Shown in pieces: positions 26,587-39,500 of a DNA stretch of 64,000 nt (positions are counted from its first letter, which is position 1; each line of letters starts with the position of its first letter). Both the position numbers and the translations under genes were made by a program. Origin of the DNA: Rachycentron canadum (lineage: Eukaryota; Chordata; Actinopteri; Carangiformes; Rachycentridae); contig CM076650.1 in NCBI GenBank assembly GCA_038496675.1, positions 26,474,564-26,538,563 on the forward strand. The letters run 5' to 3'. The notes beneath the pieces are model-generated. The model saw nothing but the letters and a program-made list of their open reading frames with translations, was not told the origin of the DNA and made no database searches.

Positions 26587-26879
26587 ACGCACAGTGGTGC
26601 TAAATCAGTACTGCCTCCATTATATACTGAGCTTTAGTGTCCCATGATAGTTTTAATTCTGTGTAGACAATGTTAACATCTTCCTATTATGGACCAAAAG
26701 CAAAAATTCTACCCACCTCACAGGTGGGTGCCACTCTGTATGAGACTGTGTACCATTCACTGTTAAAAAAAAAAAAAAAACACTCAAAAACAAGACACAA
26801 TCTGAGGCTAAAAGGACAAATATAAATTTATTCACTGGAAGAATTTTGAGATAATTTTGTTAAATAAATGCGTTAGATT

Positions 26880-27570
26880 TGTGAAGACGATCGTTTTATT
26901 CTGAAAAACTCGCGGCAGGAAGTGTATCTTGTCCCTGATGGCGGACCGCGGGCTTATCTCGAGACTATTGACAACAAGCTGAGAAGGAGTTAAGGAAACA
27001 TCAAAGATCCACTTGGACTCACTGTGAAAGGTATTTATTGAGTGTGGTGAACTCGGAAATAGTACGAGTGTCCAGTAATGTAACGGAACTGCTGATATCC
27101 TCCTTTCTTGGTTGAAAGCTAATCAGCTAATGCCAGCTAACACCCAAAATGGCTGGTATGTGTAGGTCTACGTAGGGTGGTCCTGTGTTTCCCGGTTTCC
27201 ATCATGGTTTGTCCGAACAAATACAACATTTATCATTGTGCGGTTTTTGCGCATGCGGTTTGCGGTGTTGCAGCTGAGATTTGGCCCGGTTCGGAAGCAC
27301 CGGGATCTCAGCTGTGCGGGCCCGTTGAGCCGTGTCGGGGCTCATGCAGCCATTGACACATGAGGTTACTCTGTGGAGGTGTATCGGCGTATTAGTGAAG
27401 TGGTGCCATGAATACGTCTAAACTATAGGACAGGGAGGAGGACTGGAGAGTGCAACAGGACATGGTTTCCCTCGGGTGAAACGTCCAAACCGTGGCTTAT
27501 TGTTGTTGTTCTGTGTGAAGCGGTGCTGGGAGCGTCTCCGTTTCTGGATTTTAATGCTACGCATTTATGT
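26880..27570 (+). promoter_or_regulatory. znf638: CpG-rich promoter region of znf638
   Basis: CpG density rises sharply compared with the AT-rich DNA on both sides. The stretch contains caggaagtg (ETS-type) at about 26914-26922 and tgatggcggac (YY1-type) at about 26938-26948. The proposed start codon lies at 27149 within it. No TATA box is evident. Typical of a housekeeping vertebrate promoter; the exact start is unknown. Confidence 0.6.
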
Positions 27571-30500
27571 ACGTTCCCTTCGCCCACTGATATGTTGACC
27601 GTTGTATGAACCAGAACGTAATGCAAAAATGAGTCACTCCTTCGTATGCGTACGGTGGCTCCTCAAGGACAAATCAAAGCAGAAACATTGTAGAAAACGC
27701 GCTCCAAATCCAGATATTACGAATAACAATTAGGAAAACACGCGAAGAAAGAGCGGCTGTACTGGACAGAGCAGGCTGAGTGTTTGGTCACCCCCCCACC
27801 ACCACCACTTCCTCTTGAGCGCCATCAGAGTGCATGGGAAGCAGCTGTGATCTGCCATCTTCAGGTCTCTCTAAAGCTGTTCTTTGGGGTTTCGATCTGG
27901 GCTGTGGCTGGACTACACAAGGACAGTCAGAGGTTTGTCCTGACACTACTTCACTGGCTTGTATATGGCACTTCATGTTATACTAGTATACCAAGTATAT
28001 CCGCACCTTACTGGTAAAATCTACTATGCCGTATATAGCACAGATACTTTAAGAATAACAGGATTTTAAAATTTTCTGAGATTTAAAAAAGAGCCATATT
28101 TCCCGAGTCATGTCAATGCTCAGCAGTGGGCAACGTGTGTATGTCACCCTCTTGCACTCCCTGCACCAAGTTTCCAGACATTTAGTTTGATGTAAATGTC
28201 CAAAGCACACCTACATGTTTGGAAAAAGAGAGACATTTGTGAATAATAACAAATAAAAAATCTGACCAGTCTCCCAGGCCCATCCCCACTGCATGATGCT
28301 GCCACCATCATGTGTCAGTGTAGGGATGGTGTCAGCCTGTGTTAGTTCACTAGACATAGTACTTGGGTTCAGTTTTTGTCTCGTCAGACCAGAGAATCTT
28401 TTTCCTTATTTCTACTGTAAAGGTCTGACAGAGTTGTTGAGATGGTCGCCCCATTTCTGCAGAGGACTTCTGTGGTTTGGTTAGAGTGAGGGTTCCAGGT
28501 AACCTCCATGCCCAAAGCCCTTCTGAAGGAAGACCCCAAACTGGTTCCAAACTTCTTCCATGTCACAATTATTGAAGTAGCTTTAGAAACGCTTTAGAAA
28601 TCCCTGCCTTGATCTAGGCCTCACCAGACTTTTGTTGTTTTTGCTTTCTCTCTTGTATATATTTCCAGCATTTCTGGATTTGGACCGTGTTTCTCTTAAT
28701 GCTTGTGCTTTCATGCAATGCCCCAAATCTACCTGTCTGCTTATATAGATCATTAATACACAGATCTGTCTGTTGTTGCAGATGGACTGTGTAGTTGCAT
28801 TTATTCAGTAATTTAAAAAGCACAGTGAGAAGTCAGCACTAATATAACATGTCAGTTGTTTCTTTTTCTTCTCTGTGTTGTGTTTATGTGGGACATTTTC
28901 CCAGACAGGTAGTCTACATTAGTAACATTTATGTGAAGTTGGTTAAAAGGTTCATAAACTGCTGTGACTCTTTGTCAGACATTCTGATGTACCAGACATA
29001 CAGTGGGATCCAATTACAATGGATATTCTAGCATCATGGTATGAACTTCAAGACTTTTACTTATTTGTATTGGAAATATGTCAACTTGCATGTTATATTT
29101 CTCCATGAAACTGCTTATCAACAACACCATCTCTCTGTCTTTCTGGATGTAGTTTTGCAAAGCATGCAAGCTCCTCTTTTCCTAACAATATTTGGCCAAA
29201 GGTTGCTCTGCTTTGTGTTCAAACACTGGAGAACTACACCAAATTGATTGTTCACATTAGCTCATGTTTTAGTCTACTAATGAAATGCTGCCCACATTTA
29301 TAAAGGCATTTTATGTATGACATAGAACAAGATGGCAAGGTGCAATATTCCATCACTGTGTGACACAAGTAAGACTATTTCAAAAATAAAATGATTTCAA
29401 AGGTAGTTTGGTATATCTTATTAAAGAAAAAACAGACCTAATAATGTACAAGAGGATATCACAAATAAGCCTAATGTTGAGATGGCATAGATCCTTGTTT
29501 GATGACGAACACAAATGCATCCAGTGGAAGCCTGTCTCCAGTAGACTTGTTTTTTTCTGCTGGTCTTCAGACAGACCTATATGTTGTTCAAGATGTTTAG
29601 TAATGTCCACCATCATTTGCGTGTTACCAGCTTTATGCAATGAAAAGTACACAATAATTCACTATTTGTGTGTTTATTTTGAATCTGTCCCAGGGCGTGT
29701 TTGTGTTTATAATTTGTAGACACGCAGTGACCTGATATTACCTGTAGTGAGAAACTGCACTATGTGCTGATAGAACATTTTGGCAAAGAGGCTTGTGTTG
29801 TGTCCACTGTGTTGTATTGTTGAACATACATTGCAAGATACCAAATGTTTCTTTGGACAAATAACTACATTATTTCTTTTTTTATTATGCCCCAAGTTTT
29901 AGTCTTCTCTAGTTTCCCCGCAGGTTACATATGTATTTCCCGTTGGTAGTGTTTCCAGTGCAGTGTGAATTAGACCCTGTGGCGATAGCTGACAGGGTTG
30001 TGATCACCCAGTGAACCTATTCCTGACACATGCACACAGCACGCTCTGCACACCCTGAATGACAGGCACACAGAGAGGGCTGGGAAGGAGTCAGACAGTG
30101 AGATAAAAAAAAAAAAGATGGATATTTTCACAGTCCACTAGTAAATATAACACCATGAGTATGTTTGGCTTTGTGCAGTTCAGTTTGTTGGGTCCATATG
30201 GTCCACACGGCCACAACTACAAGGGTACCAACAACACATGCATCCTCCAGACAGAGTGTAATTGAGGTTTATCACAATGTGTTTGAGACATAGTTAAAAA
30301 AAAAAAAAAAAAACAGAAAATGAAAGTGTTACTACTGCCACAAATGAATGTATGGGAATCACTGGTTTTGGCTTTTCATTGATTCAGTGTTGTTGCATAA
30401 TGTTGCTTTACTTTCCCATCCTGAAAGTAAAGCATGGTGGCCACACTTGACCACAGGAAATAGATGTCAAAGTTGACCACATCTCTTTGTGCTTTGACAC

Positions 30501-33500
30501 ATTTTTAAGGGAAGACAACCACAAGCAGGAGGAATGAACCAACATATTAAAAAAGACTATGGGGAAAACAACTTCACCTGAAAGCTAATTTGAAATGAAA
30601 CATTAAAGCTTGTTCATCTGTAATAGTATATTTCTGTTTTCCACCTCACAGCCTCGCTGTGCACACAGACAGTAATTCGCACCTTCCTCCTTTCCGTCGT
30701 TTGGAGCCCAGTGCAACATTCTCCATTTCCAACAGTGCCAGAGGGACCCATTTCATATTTGGACCTGTAGCTGGTGCTGCTGCAGTGACAGCTCTCCATT
30801 TGGCTCAGATTGAGACTCATGCCAAGATTGCACTCCAGCAGCTTGCCTCTCTTGCAACCATAACTGTTGGCAACCAATATCACAACAACAGCAGCTTTGC
30901 CGCAGTGTTACCGCCTCACCTTGCCCTCCTGAGTCTTCTCAATAGACAAGAGGTGTCAACTGTTGGGATTAACTTGAACACGAACCGCAAGACCTACAGA
31001 ACCACACGACTGTGTCATCCTCCTGCCATGTACCACCACCACCACTCCCAACAACAGGGGCCACAGCCCTTCTCAAATGGGCCCAGGCCTCATCATCAGC
31101 CACATCCAAATCAACATCAGAATCGCACACCTGATATGCTGTCGCAGGTGATGGGTTTCCAATTTCCTCGACCCACCCAACTCCCTGATGAGCTAGAGTC
31201 TGCCCTGGCTATCAGGGGTGTCAGAGACATGGATCACCGTCTTATTGACCACATGAACCCACCGAACCAACACCAGAACCAAGCCTCAGGTTCTAGTATC
31301 AATCAGCATGGAACCTATGGCTCTAACCCAATAACACTTACCTCTGATAGTCAGCCAGGCCATCAACAAGGAATAGACTGGTCAAGCTACCAACCTCCAA
31401 CTAAACTGTTTGCCAGTCCTCCAACTAGCACAAGCCACCAGTCACAAAGACACCAGGGGCCTCAACAACAGCCTGAGAGCAGCCACACAGGACCGAGCAT
31501 CCCAAGCTGGACTGCCCCTGTAAGTGACTCACCATCGCCTCAAATCCGGCACCCCCATGGTGGTGGAAGTGGTGGTGCGGATGGTCAGAGTTTGTACACA
31601 CCAGAGAGTGCAGGAAGCATCTTGGCCAGTTTTGGACTTTCAAATGAGGACTTAGAAGTCCTGAGTCACTACCCTGATGATCAGCTAACCCCAGATACTT
31701 TACCATTCATACTGCGTGACATCCAGATCAACAAGTCAGGCAATCAGAAAACTGTGGCTTCTGCTTCCTCAAACTCGTTCTCACGAAGCATCCATGATAT
31801 GCCACTGCCACCTTCCCGCTCTTCACCACTGGCACGTTCTCGCTCTCCAGAAGTGCCGAGCCTTCTTACTGTTACACAGACAGCAGGTAAAGTCATTGAC
31901 TATGGCCATGCCAGTCGGGCAAAGGACGAGGACAGTACCAGAGAAACTTTCAAAAGAGAGCCGCTCTCCAATGAAAGGACAGTCAAAATGTACCCGTCGT
32001 CATCATCATCATCCTCCTCTGCATCAAAAATGGAAAAAGCTGAAAGGCGGCAGGTTCATTTGGAACATACTGAACCAAGCAAGCATGGGGACTGCGACTA
32101 TCGCAGAACAAGTAGCGACCATCACAAGAGCAGTCGGTCACCTGGGAGAGAATTACCACCATCATCCAAATCTCGTAATCTAGATCGAGACTACAGGCAC
32201 GAGGGACCCAAACCAAGGCCCTCGTCTGAAACCAGAAGTGATGATTCCTCAAGGCGGTCTGTCTCCTCTTCATCTGGTTCAAAAACACACAGGAGCAGCA
32301 AGAAGTTACCTACCCCTACCCCTACCATGATAAGTGATTTCTCAGCTGTGTCTCCAAAGGTGTATCCCCATACCTGCTCCCTGTGTCACACACAGTGTGA
32401 TCAGGAAAAGGTGAGTGTCAACATGCCCTCTTACCCCAATGTCCACCAGTGTCCTGAGAAAAATACCTTCACATGTTGAGATTTAGTCTGTAATTTCTTC
32501 ACCAGGAAGTTGTCTGGATGAGTGATTCTGATGTCATTTAATTTCTTTTTTTACATGGTTTATAATACCCATTGAAATACATCAGTACAGTGGCTCTATG
32601 TGATCTAATGGCAGGTCTATGAAAGTTCAGCCACCCCTGGTCAAATTACATACTTTGTTGATTCTTGAAGTGAGCAGTGACCCTGCAGCAGTCAGACAGT
32701 AAAAATGAGCCTTTCTTCAAATTTTATTGTACTGTTACTTTTTATTTTATGAACTCAAAAACATAAAAACATGTTGCATGTGTGGAATGTGAAAAAGTAT
32801 TTCCAACCCAATGTGTGTCAAATGGCAAAGGGTGGAGGGGTTTACCAAGTACAGAGTATGGTTTTACACGTGCCACAGTTACTTATGAGTAAAACGTAAC
32901 AGTACATTAACATTTGAAGAAAGGCTGTACAAAGAAGAAAAATGTCCTTAGTCTCATGTGGTCATTAAATGAAATGGATGCTTTCTTCCAAACTGATATT
33001 CTGATATGTCATTTACGCCATCAAATTGGTAGAGATATGGTGTTTCGTTTGGCATTGGAGGTGTGAACCATAAAGACATGTAACATGATGTTTTATTTAA
33101 GGGTTGATGTCTACGAGATACAATAATAAATATGAAAAGACAATGAATTTATTAATAAACTGCTGACATAAAATGACCAGAGGGATTGTCAAATAGAAAT
33201 ATTTTATTAGTTCAGCGGTAATTACTTGAATAAACTCCTTTGTTCTCTGAGAAATGAATTAATTTGTTTTCTCAAATGCAGTTGGGATTGACTATAAATA
33301 TAGTAGCTACATTTTGAAATGGTTTAACATCTGCAGTACAGATTCTCCAGCTCAAATATGTTTCCAATACAGGTCAAATTATTCAGAATTTTTTTGAGGT
33401 ATTGTAGCACTTGCTTTTAAAAATACTCAAGTGTTCAAAAGTACTTTCTTTTTTTGTGTGTGTGGTTGTGTTGAACACATTTATAATGAAGGTAAATCTT

Positions 33501-36500
33501 TCTCTATTTCAAACATGGACTTCAGATCACGCCGTGGGCTCCGGTGACGATTCTTCTGCCTCATCTTTATCTAACGTAGCCGTCATTAGGACACTGCCAG
33601 GTTCAAACACAACATGACTGACAGTGTAGGAGTTGGCTGTGATTGATTTGACTGAGATAAACACAAGATATGCTATTATTACATTATTGAAAATAAACTA
33701 AAATTGACTAAAAGCTCAAAATAACAAGTAGTAAATGTCTAAAGTATATTTGTCTTTAAGTGTAATGAAGTAAAAGTCATTAATTAAAAAAAAAAAAAAT
33801 TTAAGTGAAGTACAGATACTCAAAAAATATACTTAAGTAAATGTACTTTTTTCTTGTCATAATTATACATATTAGAAGTGAGTGTGACTGTCCTAATTTG
33901 TCAGGTATGCCAAGTCACCTATATTCAACAATTGGTTAATAATGTTTTGGTTCACAATATATTTCCTCATTTAAAGATTCATGTTTGTAAAGGTTTCCCC
34001 AAATTGACAAAAATGTCAAAAAACAGCATTGTAGCCAGATGAATAAATAGCTCCTTAAACTACAGGTCGATGTAGCAGAACATGAAGGAGTCTTTGTTAA
34101 AATGAAAGGTTTGGAGTTGTCCATCTCTAAACCTCTTGGTTTGTGTGAATTATCTTAGATTTGTTAAAGTTATGTCCCACAAGAATCATTTTCTTTTATT
34201 TTGAACTAAATAGTGACAGGAACTCAAACAGCACAGGCAAAAGATGGTTGATGATGCGTCCTCTCTAGGCCTAAAAGCCTACCTTTGTGGGTTAACTGAC
34301 AAGACTAAAATTATTCTTTTATTTCTTTGTTTTCTAACAGTGATGTACAGAGTATTAATGGTAAAGCCTGAGACACTGAAGATAGCTGACAGTAGAATGC
34401 ATACAGAGCAAGTCTACACAAATGATCTGATTTTCTACAACAAGCATAAATGTTGTCTTGTATTTCCACTGTTGTGACATAGTTTAAGTGTTAATATGGG
34501 ATCAAAGAACCGAGTCTCCACTTTGTTTTAACACCATGTTAGAAAATGACAGCAGGGAACCAAGTTTTACTTGAGCTATTAATCAGCTGTAAATAAGTGA
34601 GTTAGCTTTTTCCTTTGATTTTGCTCATTTTTGCATCCATGCTGATTGTATTTAGCTTTGTTGAGCTCTGTTTCTGTCTGATTGACATCTTCTTCTCCCA
34701 TGTGTTGTTTTTCCTCAGGACTGGGTTGACCACATTAACACCGTCAACCACACCGCTGCTTGTAGAGACCTGCGCAACAAGTAAGACATTTTCAATGTGC
34801 TGCTGAAACCTTGTATCTACAGACGTCACTTGTCATAGTTACTTAGATGAGTGTTCTGAATGAAGAGTCACAAGCAATTGAATAGTTTCAAAAAGCAGTT
34901 TTTGATAACAATGAAACAAATACTGAAACTGATTATAAAAAAAAAATATTATATACAGCATATGTAGAGGGTCTCTATGTATGCTGTACATCTCTACAAT
35001 GGTGATTCAAATATACAAATCATGTGTCGGCTGTAGAATAATAATAAACTACTGCTTTGTGTTGATACACACAATTGTATCTTGTAAATCTTTCAGATGT
35101 TAGTATACAAGATGTAAGACGACTTACTAATGGATGTTTGTGTGTCTCTGAAGGTACCCACACTGGAAACCTCTACCAAGGTCAGCGTGACTCTTGTTCT
35201 TCTCCAATGATCTGTTTTTAGCTCACTCCTGTCAGTTGGTTGCTCCCAAACATTGCAAATAAGGCAAAAGAGAAAAGAAAAACACTGATCCATGTGAATG
35301 CAGACTTTCAAGCTGCCACTTGTTACAACAGTGAATGTTATCTTTTATCCAGTCGGAGTGGGCGATATGGCAGCCAGGCTCTGTGGGATCCCAAGGATCA
35401 CTCTCCATCCCATCCCGTGTCTCGATCCCTGTCTGGTTCTCCCACCCCAGGTCCTCCTCACAGCAAGCACGGAGTGGACGCCCCTCCCCATAGGCCACAC
35501 GGAAAACTTTACTCTCCTCACCGTCACCCTCGCTTCCCCCACTACACAGGTAGAGCACACGTTAGACAGTAGGTGCAGCATGTACTGATTATTTTAGTAT
35601 GTCCTGAGCTGATTTGTGGTGGTCAAAAATGTATTATAGTGTTCAGTGCTGGTGTCTCTTAACCTTCTGACCAGTGAATAGTAGAACGGTTCATACTAAA
35701 TCAGTATTTTATTTTTTTTTATGCTGGGGATGAGGAGAGTTTGTTCAGACATTGTCCAAATTTTCCTACCTCAGTGAACCTGTGTTGGCGCTTCTCTCCT
35801 CAGGTATACAGCAACACAAAAAATAGGATCATCTAGGTGTTTGTATCAGATGTTCACCAATACATGACTCAGATCAAGGAACATAGCTCTAGTCTAGTAA
35901 ACCCAGTTCTAAACTCACTCATTCTTTGTTGCTATCTGAAGAACACGGCCATCGGTTGGAGCACCACCACACTGGCTCACGCAGTCCCTCTCACTCACAT
36001 CGAATCTACGCCTCTAGAGAGCATCGGCCTGAGAGGAGGGACAGGGAACCTTCAGGTTAGTCAGTGTCTGTTTTTAGTTGTATCACAGCAGCGGAAAAAA
36101 CTTGACTAGACTTAAAAACCTTTCTGGCCTCTTGTAACAACTTTTTTTGGTTTGTTTGTTTGTTTGTTTTTTCAAGAACTACCAAACAAATTGAGCATCT
36201 TTTTGTACAAACCTTAGCTACTTTCTGTAGAGGAGAGTCACCACTACTGACCGTCACAGCCTCACCTCTCTCCGTCTTACTCCTATTTTAAGAATAATAA
36301 CAACTTTATTTGTTTTGTCCTGCAGACCTTTGGACCCAGTGTGGTATGCACCCTAGTCAGTGTGTATGTTAATGTCTACATGAATATCTTGGTTTTTGTA
36401 GAACCCCTTTTACACATGTAAACAACATGAATGGTTCACAGATCGCAGTCAGGGTCAGAAATGTAGGTTCATGTAGGAGCTTTTAATGATCAAACATTAG

Positions 36501-39500
36501 CTGGCTAATACCCCCTGATTCATATGTCCACAGGAGGTATCTCTCGAAGTGGTGTGAAGCGTCCACACAATGACACCAGCCGACATCCAACCTCCAAACA
36601 TGGAATGTCACAGTCCAACGCCAAGACTGCCAAGACTGGAACAAAGACTGGCACTAAGATGCCTAAGACGGTAAGTGTCAAGGCCTCTGACCCAGTGGGA
36701 GTAAAGCATGTCACAGCTAATTAAGTCAAGTAGCACAAAGGGCTGATTGTCCAGATGTTTTTTGGGCTTGATAATTCACTTTTCCATTTTCAACATGTTT
36801 AAGAAAGTGATAGAACATGTTATGGAAGTAAAACAGTTAAAACTACCGAACAAAATGAACATTAAGGCCATACAAATTGTCTTTGATCAGCTTCATTAAA
36901 AGCAGCTCTTTTTAACTTTTGCCATTGCTTCGTATCATTTCATTTCCATAGGGTCTAAAGGGCTTTGATTATAAAGCAGGTCTAGGTTCTATATTAAGAT
37001 GAGAAAGAGAAATGCCCACAGTCTATATTCGGAAACTGACCCTTAAAACCAGCCTTCAGGAACTCTGTGATTTGGTTTCTCTGAAATCTCTTGTTACTAG
37101 AGCTCCAGAGAGAAGCCTGAGAGAGGAGATGAAAAACTTAAAACTACAAATATATCTTCTTATGGATGTCAAAGACCGAAAAAGTATAAAATATGGGACC
37201 TCTAACAGCTGTTCAATTACAAGTCTAGAAGAGAATTTGCGAGTTCAACATCAAACTTTATTCCTCTGCTCGCCCACGGCTGTCTCCAATGGTGGAAAAC
37301 AACACCAATGTTAGCTCTTGTGTCTATCACGTCCACTTCTACTGACCTTAACATGCTAACAAGCTAGCACTTATTGATAGCTATTCACTGTAGCCTCCGA
37401 TCTCTATTATAACCTTGTGTTCCTGACAAGAAACCACATCCAGCAGCAGAGAAAACTCAGAAATAGCCCCTTTTAATAGTGGATTACACTCGAATCACTG
37501 ATTCAGATTCATATCAATGTATTGTTGATGTGAACGTAATGAGCTCTCTCGTTAGAGTCATACTGTTGCCAAAATTGGCCGAATGTTTGAAATGAGTGCA
37601 GTAGATGACACTTTTTACAGATGCTCAAGACTGATTTCAGAATTCATTCAATTCTAGTGGGTTTGGAAGGTTGAGTGAGTGGTTGATTCCAATTTTGGTT
37701 TTATTCTGAAGTAGATGGTAACTAAATAATCCCAGCTGAGTACTTAACTAAAGGAGTAAGAACTGAGCTTGGACTGTTTTGTCTCTGGTTTTCTCAAACG
37801 AACCAAAAACCTTTGCTGTTGGGTTTTTAGTCTGCAAAGGCTCTGCCAGCCAAGAAGAAGAAGAAGATGGCTACTCCAGTGTCTCAGGACTCGTCTGTTG
37901 CAGATCGTCTTGTTTATCTGACAGGCATCCCAAATGACGCCTCTGAGCAGGAAGTTACCGACTTGGTCGGGTCCTTTGGAAAGATCAACAATGTGATCCT
38001 CATGCCATGCTCCGAGGAAGAGAGCAAGAAGGGTGAAGGACAAAAGGTGCTACACAAGTGTAACATTATCATTGCATTTGCATTTTTTTTTACTGACGTT
38101 TTTGTTAGAGAGCAGTTTCAACAGATGATAGTGGAAAAAAAATCAAAAGTCAATATGGATAAACCCTGCAGGCAGGTATGGGTTAGGGTTACACCCCACT
38201 CAACACCATACCCACAATGAACCCATAATTCATTAACTTCAAGATGGTGCTCTGATGTGATCTACCAACAGCACTAATAACACTAATGGCAAAAGTTTAG
38301 TCTCAATCTGTTTTGATAAAGTCCAGGTCAATCTTGTAATGTGAATATTACAGGTAAAAATATTCAGGCCAATTCGTCTTATTTCCCTTTTTGTTGTATT
38401 AAAATGTGTTGCTGAATTACATTTTCAGTGAGTGTGGCAAACAAGAAAGACAAATAATGAGACTGGCAGTTGATTGATTCATCTCTTACTCCAGACTCAT
38501 AAGTAGGTGTGTGTAATGTGATCACAGCAGCTGTCATCATTTCTGTCTGCCCCACATCATCAACGTGTCACCCCCCTGCTGCAGGCGTCCATATGCATGG
38601 TAAAGGCAGAAGACGCCCAGGCACTGGCTAACTCCACAAGTCTGTCCATCAGAGATCAGCCAATCACTGCTTCAATAGCCAAGGTACCAGGTGGAAAACA
38701 TGTGCATGTGGCCCTGACGATGTCTTTTGTTTAAAGAGGCTGTTGTTTGTTCAAAAACTCAAACTGTGTTAGAATATGTTTCAGTTCCTATGTATTTCCT
38801 TCTCTACTCTGTCAGTGAACATATTTTGTTTATTTTAGAAACCTGAAGAGGGACAGTCTTCTGATGCCAACAACAGGTTTGCCACCTCTGTTACACCCAT
38901 ATTCTTTACACTCACCATAACAATTCAAACCTGCAAATATTAATATTTCTGACCTCACAGCAAACCTGCTTCAGGAAAGGAAAAGATGGCTGCTGCAGAG
39001 GACTCAGGTAGGACAACAAAATACTGTTTCGGGTCTACAGTCAGCCAGCATTCATGTCAACATCTATAAATATTAAGAAAATGCTCAGTATATCAAATAA
39101 TTCAATTAATATTACTATCCTACCTTGCTCCAGGAGGTGAGGCTGCCCAGAAGACATCTGATGAGGTAAATGATTCAGACATACACTTTGTAGCATACAG
39201 ATTAAAAACACTGAAACAGGCAGGTGAGTGAGTTACTTACAGAGGACTTAGAGTCTGCAAAAGTCTGGGTATACAAGGTGGGAATGTATATTTGATGCTT
39301 TTAATTCTTTTCACTTTAAAAATCAATACACAATTTGGTTAGGGGTACCCACACTTTAGCATTCGCCTGTATCAGATTTGCAGTTCAGGTAAACATCTGT
39401 TAAACCACATTTAATCTCTTGTAATATAATATCAGTATTGTGGTATTTTCCTCACATCCCACAACAATGTATCCTACAGAAAGGCATGTTGCTGATCACA

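Larger units (their letters stand above)
12203..26880. other. Large intergenic region, no supported gene
   Basis: About 14.7 kb between the lectin and znf638. It holds a Tc1 remnant, several interspersed-repeat fragments and long microsatellites (entered separately), and a 33-bp-arm hairpin at 25747-25816. Reading frames here are short and look like chance. A stretch at 16320-16430 encodes a basic KKKRARRTN run before a gtgagt-like site but has no recognisable family. Remote regulatory elements cannot be excluded. Confidence 0.6.
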
